Below are positions 24,285 through 34,468 of a DNA stretch of 64,000 nt, one piece after another. A program made the translations under genes and the position numbers. Every line of letters begins with the position of its first letter. Positions within the stretch are counted from its first letter, which is position 1. The stretch comes from Asterias amurensis. Its lineage: Eukaryota; Echinodermata; Asteroidea; Forcipulatida; Asteriidae. The stretch lies in contig NC_092665.1 in the NCBI RefSeq assembly GCF_032118995.1, forward strand, positions 7,621,501 through 7,685,500. The letters run 5' to 3'. The notes under the pieces were generated by a model. That model saw only the letters and a program-made list of their open reading frames with translations. It was not told the DNA's origin and did no database searches.

Positions 24285-25999
24285 GTCACATTTCAAGGTT
24301 CAACATATCCAGTTACATAGATAGGAAGAAGACAACGGGAAAAGGATTCTGGTTTGACATTCCTGCTATTAATCTGCTCATAGAGAAAATAGAGGTGAGA
24401 CAACATTCTCATTTAACTTCAAAATGGTACTGATCTTATGAAAAGTACTTGTAACCGCTTATAAAATGCATATGTTTGAAAGTAGAATATAACTATTACA
24501 TTATGCCCCACGATTAACGGGACTAGCAAGCTTGTGGGGTCAAATTTTGTACTCCACAAAATGGTTGAACATGCAATTTTGCAAAGTTAAAGTAAACCAC
24601 ATGATTTGGAGGCATATTCTTGTGGCTCATTATATTCTACTTATAAAATATCTTTCTTACCATATGCATTTCAAAAAAAAAAAAAAAGAAGCTTTTTATG
24701 CACCAAGTTGCCTTACCCAACCAGCGTGTCCCTTGTAAACTTGAAACACTTTTTTTGATGGTCAATTGTTAGCAACAATTGAGTGTGATATTAAAGGCAG
24801 TGGACACTTTTGGTAATTGTCATAGACTAGCCTCCACAGTTGGTTTATCTCAACAAGTGCATCAAATAACAAACCTGTGAAAATTTGACCTCAATCGGTC
24901 ATCGAACTTCGGAGATAATAATGAAAGGAAAAAATACCGCCGTTACACAAAGTTGTGTGCGTTTCGATGGTTGATTTCGAGACCTCAAGTTCTAAATCTG
25001 AGGTCTCGATATCAAATTCATTGAAAATTACTTCTTTCTAAAAACTATGGCACTTCAGAGGGAGCTGCTCTCACAATTTTTATATCATCAACAGCTCCTC
25101 ATTTCTCGTCACCAAGAAAGGTTTTATGCTAATAATTATTTTTTAGTAATTACCACTGCCTTTAAAGTAAATTTGAAACACTTTTTTATGGTCAATTGAT
25201 AGCATTAATCAAGTGTGATATTAACCTATATCTGTTAGCCTTTTTAAATGTTTAAGCCTAGTTTCATCATTTTTACCCAAAATGACGCTACAGGCAAGGC
25301 TACATGCTTTATGTGGCTGTGATTGATCAAAGAAATACTCTTACAAGAAACTTTTAAGGAACCTATAAGAATCTTATAAACATCTAATAAGAACCTGTAT
25401 TGAACAGTCTTATAAGAGTCTTATCAGAATCTTATAAAATTCTAATAATTTTCTTATAACTGTTTTATATGTAAATTAGTAAGATCTTAAAAGAAGGATG
25501 TTTTAAAAGTTGAATATAATGATCCACACAAGTATCACTCAAAATTGCACGGTTTTCATTTTAGGTCGCAAACTAACATGGTCGGCGTGTTTGTCGACGA
25601 GGTAAAACGAAAACCACGCAACTTCGAGGCATATTTGTGTAGATCATTGTATTCTACTTTTACAACATCTTTCTAACCATATCGATTTTATAACAAACGG
25701 TTACATGACGCTTTTCAAAGACCAACTCGACCGATCCAAGGCAACGTGTTCCTTTAAACATAAAGACATTTTGTTTGAAATAAACTTTGGGTGAAACTTC
25801 TGATGTGTGTTCCTGAGAATCCTTACAATTTGGTAAAATTTAACGATCTGTATTTAAAAAAAGATAAAACATGTTCTCAGAATCTTTTGTGACAACGTTT
25901 TAGTCCTTCAAATATATTTATTAATGGTTATGTTTTTGTTCAGTTTGTTTACAGGTGCACTTTGACAAGGATCAATCTGAACCTCGACCAAAGGACTGA
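24285..25999 (+). CDS. Last two coding exons of an unidentified host gene
   Basis: Exon 24285-24394 (110 nt) has a strong acceptor (tttcttactttcag) and donor (gtgaga) and reads HISRFNISSYIDRKK, then KGFWFDIPAINLLIEKIE. Exon 25955-25999 follows an acceptor tttgtttacag and reads VHFDKDQSEPRPKD then stop. The phases join without a break. I do not recognise the protein; the C-terminus is charged and hydrophilic. Upstream exons were not found in the window, so the satellite array and possibly the foldback may lie in its introns. The join and strand are supported only by splice signals and amino-acid texture. Confidence 0.6.
24428..24675 (+). mobile_element. Degraded MITE-B copy
   Basis: It shares ordered blocks with the 45768-46153 element: CTTGTAACCGCTTATAAAAT, AGTAGAATATAA, and the inverse GGCATATTCTTGTGG..ATTCTACTT. 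The termini are not clear. It lies in the intron between the two host exons. Confidence 0.55.
24791..25165 (+). mobile_element. MITE-A, near full length
   Basis: The ends TTAAAGGCAGTGGACACTTT and ACCACTGCCTTTAA are inverted. It carries the usual fold-back core TCGAGACCTCAAGTTCTAAA. It is inserted in the same host intron. Downstream (25290-25450) is a low-complexity tract made of CTTATAAGA-like words. Confidence 0.9.
25490..25758 (+). mobile_element. MITE-B, left part missing
   Basis: From GATGTTTTAAAAGTTGAATA to the right end ATCCAAGGCAACGTGTTCCT it matches the second commonest MITE (here MITE-B). The centre has the mirror pair around a GGTCGGCGTGTTTGTCGAC block. Between 26000 and 27300 I see no gene; an AATATAT-rich tract lies at 27180-27300. 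Confidence 0.8.
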
Positions 26000-27300
26000 A
26001 AGTTTAGGCAGACTTCTGTCCCAACCATCTTCCCTCACTGCAAAGTATCCAAACTAAACTGATGAAGAAATCGACACTTGTCGAGATAAATTGCGGATTC
26101 TCAAGACTTGTGCCGCAAAGTGTTGCAAGCGCACGTTATATTATATGTTGCGAATAATAAGAAGCAACACAACTCAGTGTTTCACCAGACAGATAGTCAG
26201 GAAAATTTTTGTAGTCAACGTTTGAGCACGATTATAACAGAGTAGAGAAAAATAGTTGTCGCGACTCAAATAATAATTTGTAGTCGCGACTTTAACACTA
26301 GAGTACACTATTCGCCCCGGCCTACTTCTGCATGTAAGTAAACCACTGGTATTATCCTGCGAATGTAAATCAAATTTTAAAGTCACTGTTGTTTTCCCAG
26401 TGAAAGTTTTGCAGGAGTTGAGCACAATTAGTCAACTGTAGCATTTTTTTATTGCGAATTGTGACGCTCAAGAACACATTCCCTGCTAAGCTGTTAAATA
26501 CGCTTAGCGTAAGCACAATTCCATGATTACGTAAGCGCTGCGATTCTTTCCTTTAAAAGCCATTGGCCCAGGACCAAACTTCACTAAAGCTTTTTAAACA
26601 CAAAAAGCAGCTAAACACAGCAAATACAAGTACAAGTTGTGAATCAAGGTATTCTGCTCATCTGCAATTTTTTTTAAAGCATAATGTTTTCCTATTGATT
26701 ATAAGCAGCTCTATAACATTTAGCCACTATTCTGCTCAATTCCTGCATTTTTATAAAGCAAAATGTTTTGCCTATTTATTATAAGCAGCTCTATACAAAT
26801 GACCCACTCAACCACAACAGAAAGGTCAGCATAATAAAATTGCTGCTTTTGTATTCCTGCCACAGAGTTTTTGTATGTCATGGTATAATTTCCGAAAAGA
26901 AAGCGAAATACTTGAATTAGTTTAGGCAAATGGTCCCCGACTTCACCCGATTCCAAATCCCAGGCGTTCTATTTTCGTCGTCCACGCTCGTCGCCTGAAA
27001 CGAACCCGGTCAACTCGGTCCCAAACCAACTCGGTCCCAGTCATACGTTGACAGTTTTTTTCACTAATTTCTCAAAAACTACAACACCACAGCAATAAAT
27101 ATTTCAAGGGAAGCTTTCAACTATCATTATCTTCAAACTGTTTATGTTTAGTGAAAATCTATATTTCAGAGCAAAATAATAAATATAATATAATGATCAA
27201 AACAAATATCTAGAAGACCACCAAAATATATAGAGGATCAACGGCAAATATATATAAAGGACCAAAAACCTCAAATATAAATGACAAACACAAATATATT

Positions 27301-28345
27301 TAGGGGGTTGAACAAAGAATTGACTAGAGTGGGATTCGAACCAACGACCTCCGGATTAACGTGCCGGCACTCTACCAACTGAGCTATCTCGCCCTATATT
27401 GGCGGTGTCCCTATTTTGTCAATATCTTTGTTCTGGGTGCCAGTCAGAAGCCATACAACCGTTAACTGCCGTGTAACCAGGGATCACACCCAAATTACGA
27501 TACAACCTGGGAAGCGGCAGCTAGGGGATCACCTTAAGGGGATGCGACTTTTTGTTTCAGATATCAATATAAACCACAAGGGAAACTGACTGGGTAAATT
27601 TGTAAATGATTTTGGGGGTTGCACAAAGAATTGACTAGAGTGGGATTCGAACCAACGACCTCCGGATTAACGTGCCGGCGCTCTACCAACTGAGCTATCT
27701 AGCCCTATATTGGCGGTGTCCCTATTTTGTCAATATCTTTGTTCGGGGGTATTGAACAAAGATATTGGGGGGTATTGAACAAAGATATTGACAAAATAGG
27801 GACACCGCCAATATAGGGCTAGATAGCTCAGTTGGTAGAGCGCCGGGGCACGTTAATCCGGAGGTCGTTGGTTCGATTCCCACTCTAGACACCGCCAATA
27901 TAGGGCTAGATAGCTCAGTTGGTAGAGCGCCGGCACGTTAATCCGGAGGTTGTTGGTTCGAATCCCACTCTAGTCAATTCTTTGTTCAACCACCAAAATC
28001 ATTTACAAATTTACCCAGTCAGTTTCCCTTGTGGTTTATATTGATATCTGAAACAAAAAGTCGCATCCCCTTAAGGTGATCCCCTAGCTTCCGCTTCCCA
28101 GGTTGTATCGTAATTTGGCTGTGATCCCTGGTTACACGGCAGTTAACGGTTGTATGGCGTCTGACTGGCACCCTGAACAAAGATATTGACAAAATAGGGA
28201 CACCGCCTATATAGGGCTAGATAGCTTAGTTGGTAGAGCGCCGGCACGTTAATCCGGGGGTCGTTGGTTCGAATCCCACTCTAGTCAATTCTTTGTTCAA
28301 CCCCCAAAATCATTTACAAATTTACCCAGTCAGTTTCCCTTGTGG
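27301..28345. repeat. Palindromic array of tRNA-derived SINEs (five heads)
   Basis: Five near-identical 73-nt tRNA-like heads occur: two on the minus strand (27322-27394, 27633-27705) and three on the plus strand (27816-27890, 27903-27975, 28214-28286). Each has an A box TAGCTCAGTTGGTAGAGCGC and B box GGTTCGAATCCC. The heads alternate with a ~240-bp body (TTCCCTTGTGGTTTATATTG ... GTTACACGGCAGTTAACGGT). The anticodon-loop position would read ACGTTAA, with C where tRNAs keep U33, and the acceptor stem has mismatches, so I call SINE heads and not tRNA genes. The mirror point is near 27750-27780. Confidence 0.85.
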
Positions 28346-28545
28346 TATATATTGATACAGATATATTTAACAGCACCCTCTATATTAGACGTAGTTTCAT
28401 ATATATAAGACTTGTGCACCCATCTATTATGGGTGCGTTCATTTAGCTTCCCTGGGTCGACCCCGATGTTGCGTATGTTTTGTTTTCCCAGGACGAACAT
28501 GGGTACACAATTACCCCACGTTCGTCTTCGAACCAGAAAAAAAAA

Positions 28546-28724
28546 CAGACACGTCACCACGTGAGCCTTCCCGTGGTGACGTCAGTGCACCTCGGGCCAG
28601 CCCCAAGAGCCCCACTTGTGGATTGGAGCCAGCCCCAAGTGACCCAATCCACAAGTGGGGCGATAGGGGCTGGCCCGAGGTGCACTGACGTCACCACGGG
28701 AAGGCTCACGTCATGACGTGTCTG
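28546..28724. repeat. 179-bp GC-rich foldback just upstream of the Penelope-like gene
   Basis: Arms of about 78 bp pair almost perfectly, from CAGACACGTC at the left to GACGTGTCTG at the right, through GTGACGTCAGTGCACCTCGG and GCCCCACTTGTGGATTGG. The loop is about 16 nt. It could be the 5' structured region of the retroelement or an independent palindromic MITE. The core GCCCCACTTGTG recurs in the 48-bp palindrome at 43988. Confidence 0.85.
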
Positions 28725-28786
28725 CGGTTTGGCAGAGGCTCGGATAATCCGTAATTGATACTGTTCAACAATAGATAATCTCCACC

Positions 28787-31213
28787 ATGCAAAGTTTCAA
28801 ATCCTACTTATCTTTGCTCTACGGGGAGCTTATCCTTAAGGCGGTTAGGTTATATGACCGGATGTCGGTAAGACGTTCTAAACTCATAAATAATCTAGCC
28901 TTCCTTAAACGTTGCCGAGACTCAAACCTGATGCCTCAAGGACTACGCCTTCATGATCCAGTCCGCAGCCGCCGTTCTTCGTCCATCCTTCAAGCCGCCA
29001 GTTCTGCCCTTCTCAAGGAGCGGATAGCATCCACCAGATCATCTCTAGCCGGTCTAGATCATGACATCACTAACACCGAGCGGGAACTACAATCCTCCCT
29101 TCACCCGAGAGATTTCTCTAAGATTAGCACCCTCTCCAGTTCATCCAGCCAGCATGCATTCGCGACCGCCCGTAGGAAGCAGATAGCCAAGTTCCACAAG
29201 TTATACCACCAGAAGCAGAGATCGTCTATATCTCACTTCAATCGCACACCCCCTGAGAAGATGAGATCTCCTATATCCTTTCGGCCTCCAGTTCACCTCC
29301 GTAGTCAACGCCCTTTTCAGAAACACACCGTAGTCAACCTTAGCAACCGGCGTATCACAGAAACCGAGACCAGCGTCCTGTCCTTGGGTATGAACTTTGC
29401 ACAGCCCCCCAAGTCCATCCCCACCGAAGAAATTATCCAGTCTACAGAGCAAGCCCTCAAACACCTCAGCAAGACGGAGAAGGATGATGTCCGGATCAAG
29501 ATTAACGAGGTCTTGCGGAAGGCGAAACCAGCAAAGTCCAACCTTTCCAAGGTTGAGCAGGCAGCCCTCCGAGAACTTCGCCGGGACGAATCCATTCACA
29601 TCTTGCCTGCTGATAAAGGGAATGCCACTGTCATCATGGACCGCACGGAGTACACTAACAAGGTAAGCAATATTTTATCATCTGGTTCATACCGCCCCCT
29701 CCCCAAGGACCCCACCCCCAGCATCGAGAAGAGGGTTGCCAGCAAACTCCTTTCCATCCACCGGTCTGGAGCTCTCTCCGTCCCACTCTATCGTAGGCTC
29801 TGCCCATCCAGCTCCACCTGTCCCAGGTTCTTCGGCAATCCCAAGATTCACAAGCCAGAAGTTCCCCTCCGCCCCATAGTTGCCTCGAGGGGTTCCCCCA
29901 CCTACGACACTGCCAAGTACCTAGCTAAAGTACTTCGACCCCTGGTGGGTCTCACTGAACACCATGTTTCCAATTCCACCCAGTTTGTTGATGTGGAATC
30001 TCTCTTCACCAATGTGCCCACTGATGAAGCTTGCTTCTTGGCCAAGGAGAGATTATCACATGACCCATCCCTCCCTGATCGTACTGGTCTTTCACCTGAC
30101 CAGATTCATGATTTACTTTACACATGCGTTTCCTCCAGTTGTTTTCAATTCCAGGGCAAGTACTACGAGCAGACAGCTGGGACCTCCATGGGATCCCCTT
30201 TATCCCCGGTTCTAGCTAACATATTCATGGAAGAGTTCGAGTCATCTCTCCTCACCGCTGACCTCCGACCCAGCCTGTGGCTCCGCTACGTAGACGACAC
30301 CTTTGTCGTGTGGCCCCACGGTCAGGACTCTCTCCATGAATTTCTGCTGTACCTCAACCAACAACACTCCAGTATCAAGTTCACTATGGAGCAAGAACAT
30401 TCCGGAAAGTTACCCTTTCTGGATGTTCTCATCACAAGAAACCAAGATGGCACCCTTCATCACAGCATTTACCGGAAACCCACCCACACCGACCATTACC
30501 TACATCAGCGGTCTTTCCATCATCCAGCCATCAAGTCGTCAGTCAACCGTGCGCTGGTTCAACGGGCTTATACCATTTGTGATCCGGATAACCTCCAGCA
30601 TGAGTTGCAGCACATCACCACTTCTCTACGGCGGAATGGATACAACATCAAGCATGTCAAGACAAGCAAGCCCGTCCCCCCCGACCAAAGGGTCTCCTAT
30701 ACCCAAGGTCAAACACACACACCCACAGTTAGTTTACCATACCTAGGTCCCCCCTCGCATCGCCTCCAACGCATCTTTAAGCAAGCAGGTATCAAGGTGT
30801 ATCACTCCGCCCCGAAGAAACTTCATGGCTCTCTCCAATCGCACAAGGACAAGAAGGACCCCTCCACCCGTGCCGGAGTTTATCGCATCCCATGCGAATG
30901 TGGTAAGGTTTATGTCGGGGAAACCGGGTGTAACCTTCCCACTAGACTTAAGGAACACCGAGCACACGGAAGGAGGGGGGACTTCGATAAATCAGCCATC
31001 GTCAAGCATTCCCACATCGCTGACCACCGAGTGAACTGGGATGCTGCAGAAATCATCGCTCCCATCCAGGCGTGGCACCCTAGACGCATTAGAGAGGCCA
31101 TCGAGATCCACAAGCATGACACCGTACCCCAAGACATCGGCTTCCACATCAGTGACATCTGGCTCCCCCTTCTCCCGACCAATGGATCTTCTATATCCAC
31201 GGTCACCCCCTAG
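28787..31213 (+). CDS. Penelope-like element ORF: reverse transcriptase + GIY-YIG endonuclease, 808 aa
   Basis: A single open frame starts at CCACCATGC. Residues about 1-150 are a basic, helical N-terminal part. RT motifs follow in order: ADKGNATVIM (276-278 DKG), PKIHKPEVPLRPIVASRGSP, DVESLFTNVP (motif A Asp402), TAGTSMGSPLSPVLANIFME (463-), RYVDDTFVVW (Asp503-Asp504), GKLPFLDVLI and SIYRKPTHTDHYLH. The C-terminus is a GIY-YIG nuclease: GVYRIPC (697-) and YVGETG (709-) with downstream Arg and Glu (RLKEHR, REAIEIHKH). This pairing is diagnostic of Penelope-like retroelements. Compared with relatives I remember, about 17-19 residues between HHV..STQFV and DVESLFT are missing in frame. Coding DNA is clearly GC-richer than the surroundings, a sign of recent arrival. 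The 31213-31440 region looks like its GC-rich 3' flank. It has no capsid or envelope part. Confidence 0.93.
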   Translation: MQSFKSYLSLLYGELILKAVRLYDRMSVRRSKLINNLAFLKRCRDSNLMPQGLRLHDPVRSRRSSSILQAASSALLKERIASTRSSLAGLDHDITNTERELQSSLHPRDFSKISTLSSSSSQHAFATARRKQIAKFHKLYHQKQRSSISHFNRTPPEKMRSPISFRPPVHLRSQRPFQKHTVVNLSNRRITETETSVLSLGMNFAQPPKSIPTEEIIQSTEQALKHLSKTEKDDVRIKINEVLRKAKPAKSNLSKVEQAALRELRRDESIHILPADKGNATVIMDRTEYTNKVSNILSSGSYRPLPKDPTPSIEKRVASKLLSIHRSGALSVPLYRRLCPSSSTCPRFFGNPKIHKPEVPLRPIVASRGSPTYDTAKYLAKVLRPLVGLTEHHVSNSTQFVDVESLFTNVPTDEACFLAKERLSHDPSLPDRTGLSPDQIHDLLYTCVSSSCFQFQGKYYEQTAGTSMGSPLSPVLANIFMEEFESSLLTADLRPSLWLRYVDDTFVVWPHGQDSLHEFLLYLNQQHSSIKFTMEQEHSGKLPFLDVLITRNQDGTLHHSIYRKPTHTDHYLHQRSFHHPAIKSSVNRALVQRAYTICDPDNLQHELQHITTSLRRNGYNIKHVKTSKPVPPDQRVSYTQGQTHTPTVSLPYLGPPSHRLQRIFKQAGIKVYHSAPKKLHGSLQSHKDKKDPSTRAGVYRIPCECGKVYVGETGCNLPTRLKEHRAHGRRGDFDKSAIVKHSHIADHRVNWDAAEIIAPIQAWHPRRIREAIEIHKHDTVPQDIGFHISDIWLPLLPTNGSSISTVTP

Positions 31214-31454
31214 GCCCCAACCATTAGACTGCTTTGGGTCATCTATACCCTCAGTCACCTAGGCCCCACACCCTCACTGCCCCCTGTGCTTGTTCCTACT
31301 GACACGGTTCAGTGAGCACACACACCCCACACAACTCCCAAGGCTCCACAACAGGTTTCACCACGCATCATCGAGTTCATTTCCCGCCTACATTTCCCGC
31401 CTTCGTGCATCACCGCTGATCCACCGCCTAGTACTTAAGCAGCATGCAGATGGT

Positions 31455-31720
31455 TGGTTCGGCGGGAATGGGGTGATCGGCGGGGTCAGGGATATGTTGA
31501 TCGGCGGGTTCCGGGATTGGTTGATCGGCGGGTTCAGGGATATGTTGATCGGCGGGTTCAGGGATGTTGTTCGGCGGGTTCAGGGATAGGTTGTTCGGCG
31601 GGTTCCGGGATAGGTGGATCGGCAGGTTCCGTCATTGGAGGTTGATCGGCGGGGATAGGTTGATCGGTTGGTTCGATCATGGTTCGATGATAGGGGGTTG
31701 ATCGGCGGGTTCGGGGTTTG
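31455..31720 (+). repeat. ~28-bp minisatellite, about nine units
   Basis: Units of the type TTGATCGGCGGGTTCAGGGA repeat with small changes. On the minus strand the first units encode the Pro-Glu-Pro/Ala-Asp-Gln-Pro tail of the adjacent gene, so the repeat is an expanded coding segment that has run past the stop codon. Confidence 0.85.
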
Positions 31721-32472
31721 GTTCATCGTCGGGTTTGGGGATAGGTTGATCAGCAGGTTTGAGAATGTTTCCTTCGGCGGCATGAGAAACATTTCCCTCG
31801 TGACTGACTTTTCTGACAAGCCGTCCTTTTAACAAGTCTAATGTTCCCTTCACAATGTCAAACATTTTTGCACAGGTGTCAAGGACTTCTGCATTTTCCT
31901 CTGCTTGCAGACGTTGCTCCTCCCGGATTTCTTGAATGGCCGAGAAAGTGACCTGCTGCTGCTGTTTCATCTCTTGTAACATCTTCACTATCGAGGTTTC
32001 AGATGATGGAGTCTTTGGTCTCGCCAGTGACGAAAGCGGCGCATCATCATCACTGTCATCAGACCCTGACATGACTCGTTGACGTTTTGCTGAATGAAAA
32101 AACAATGCAAATTGTTATAAGACACAATAAATATACAATAAAACCATGGGTATTATAATCTAGTTGTCAAAAAACCAAGTATCTTTCTTCCAACAAACAG
32201 CATATAGATTCTATCGGTTTGGTCTGCTGCCTAGGGTATTTTTTGTTTTGTTTTCTTAATAATATCCAAAAATTCAAAATTAATTTAAAATGAAAAAGGG
32301 GGGGGGGGGTTGGAGTTTGTCAGTTGTTTTTATAACTATTCTGATTGTTGGTTGTTTAATTTAATACCAAATAACTGCCCCCCCCCCCCCCTCCCCCGTG
32401 GCCCTGCTTGTTTGCTTCTTCAATATAAATTAAAGGAATTACATTATACTTACCGAAGTGTCCAATGTTCAT
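31677..32472 (-). CDS. Two-exon gene for a small acidic/coiled-coil protein with a Pro-rich repeat tail
   Basis: Exon 1 (32454-32472) encodes MNIGHF plus one base and ends at a good donor (gtaagt). Exon 2 (31677-32089) begins after ttcattcag and completes the codon: AKRQRVMSGSDDSDDDAPLS. The 143-aa product has an acidic serine patch (14-23), a probable coiled coil (about 45-85, KMLQEMKQQQQ ... EEQRLQAEENAEV), then Pro-Ala-Asp-Gln repeats from the minisatellite. The phases match. I do not recognise it. It points away from the DDE transposase that starts 465 bp away, which suggests a two-gene transposon with a shared promoter region, but no terminal repeats were found. Confidence 0.6.
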
Positions 32473-32936
32473 TTTCTGTGGAGTTTTAGAAGAACTCTTT
32501 TTATTTTCACGATGAATCTCTTTCGAAATGGAAATAAAAGGTTGAACTTGCGATGAAACTGGAAGCGAATTGTGGAGCGTCTGGTAAAGTGCACAGAGTC
32601 AACTGACAGGCATGCATGGTTCGCTGAATATTGCAGCACCTTTAAGATCACTGAAAGACTGCAAGCTTTGGTTTACAAACTGTATCAGATGAATAACTTT
32701 CAAAAGGGACTGCTTGCGCACCAAAACATTTGATGTTATTGACTTTGCCGCGATGCAAATAGCAATAAGGTTGTTTGCATCGGTTGTTAGGGAATTCAGC
32801 GTCTAGCCTTAACTGTTTGTTTGGACTGCAGATGTACAGCGTGATACCCTAAGAGCTCTCAATTTTACTTCTAAAATTTATAAAATATAGTATTATAGTA
32901 TAAAGTCTTAAACTATTCAGAAGTTTACTGGATGCG

Positions 32937-34424
32937 ATGGCGGACAAGGATCTTTCTGAAGATATCTTGGGAGATGTAGATCTGTACACCTACAATTCAG
33001 ACGACTCTTGGCTTTTTTTCCGCCGGAGACTATGGTGACACCGAAAACCATCCAAGCTATGACTACTCTCCAGTAAAGGTATGTACGTTTTAAAATAATG
33101 CGAGTGTTATTTTGTAGCCACAATAATTATATGTTGAATACAACAATACATATAACAATTACGAAACTGTGAAAGGCACTGGACACTTTTGACTGGTAAA
33201 CTTTTTGAAGTAACGTAGTTTTTCAAAATCATCAACTTGAGCTGTCGTACAAACAGCGCAAATTTGAATATTGCGCACGCTTTTGCTCTCCCCAGCAGGT
33301 TCAGCTAAAAACTTGGCAGAGCGCAAAACGCTTCTTGCGCACAAGTTTTCGTTCAATGCGCTCCAATAGTGAAGACACAACAGGCAGAAGTAGTGAGCGG
33401 AGAATTTTGGGCATCTTTTGTAGTAGATTTTTTTTTTATTTTTGGGGGAAATACATACATTACATTTACATTTGTTTATTTTCATATCCCACAGGTACCA
33501 TCGCCTGCTGTTCGTAAAGGACGAGACCCAAGAAGAAAGAGCAACTGCGCCAAAAAGGGCGCCGACGCAGCCGACTCTAGGCGGAGAACGAGGGTAGGGC
33601 GTTCCTGCGGGACCTCTATGCCATCTCTGAAACGACATCTGGAAAGAGAAGTTCCCGGACTCTCCATCAGTGTAGCTACCTGCCAGCGCCTTATGGTTGC
33701 CCCGGACAAGAAGAGGAAGTCGGCAGATAATTACAAAGAGCTGATTCAAGCAAAGGTGGCTCTGAAGCAAAACAATGAACGGTCCTTCCACATGGATTCG
33801 CACTACTGCAGCTCTAGGGTAAAATATAGGATGGAGTTTGCGGCACAGTATGCAGATGAGGTTGGAGTGCTATCTTGTGACTGCATGAACAAAGTACGGA
33901 TCGGCTCGATGGCCGTCAGCAGATACCACCAAATCTCACGGTTTCACATGATACAAGACGCCCCTAACTATCCAGACCACGACTTCCCTGTAGGAGACGG
34001 ATATCTCATAACACCTTGCGGGTACATGACACTCAAATGTTGATCAACTTCAGAAGTCAAAGACGAGCTCGGCCGAAACCACCTCACCCCAAGGACTGGA
34101 CCATTACAAGTAGTCAACCGTGCCCAGAAATTCCATAAAATGACAATCCAGGAACACATCAATGATTTGCTGCCAATCGTTGAAAAGGAATGTATCGCAC
34201 ACGGTCAGACGGGCATTGTTCTTATTGTGGATGGCGGTCCAGACTGGAGTGATTCATCCTGGACAGTGCTTCTCTTCCTCTCTCGGCTACTTCGGAAAGT
34301 GAACCTTGACTTCATCTGTATGACCAAGTATGCGCCGAAAAACTCTGCGCTTAACCCTATCGAGCATGGATGGTCCCCGCTAAGTAAGATGCTTACTTCT
34401 GTCAAACTGTCATATTTAGCGTAA
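32937..34424 (+). pseudogene. IS630/Tc1-like DDE transposase, two exons, broken
   Basis: Exon 1 (32937-33078) starts MADKDLSEDILGDVDLYTYN; exon 2 (33495-34424) follows acceptor atatcccacag. A DDE core is visible: SCDCMNKVRIG (first Asp), IVLIVDGGPDWS (second Asp) and YAPKNSALNPIEHGWSPLS (Glu), the last being the Tc1/IS630-style 'LNPIEH.W' block. There are two defects: a run of seven T near 33021 shifts the frame in exon 1 (six would keep GDYGDTENHPSYDYSPVK open), and an in-frame TGA lies at 34041 inside exon 2, with clear coding sequence (SEVKDELGRNHLTPRTGPLQ) after it. Similar predicted proteins are widespread in invertebrate genomes, from memory. Confidence 0.75.
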
Positions 34425-34468
34425 CTTGAAGGAAATATAATACTTTCCTTCAAGTTACGCTAAATATG
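34411..34468. repeat. 58-bp palindrome spanning the transposase stop codon
   Basis: Arms of about 25 bp (CATATTTAGCGTAACTTGAA and its complement) surround a TATAATA-like loop. The left arm contains the last codons and TAA stop of the DDE transposase. It is followed at 34480-34640 by ragged ~20-bp repeats of the type CTACGCTTACGTTCCAAGA. It may mark the 3' edge of the element or act as a transcript-end hairpin. Confidence 0.8.

Noticed and set aside
27322-28286. Five tRNA-like sequences as functional tRNA genes
   Set aside because: C replaces the near-invariant U33, acceptor stems mismatch, and each is embedded in a repeated SINE body.
28440-28790. Hammerhead ribozyme before the Penelope-like gene
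   Set aside because: Such ribozymes are known in this retroelement class, but I could not find the CTGANGA and GAAA core in the right arrangement.
33159-33803. 214-codon minus-strand frame opposite the DDE transposase
   Set aside because: It is a shadow of the plus-strand coding exon and intron; the plus strand has the DDE motifs and splice sites.
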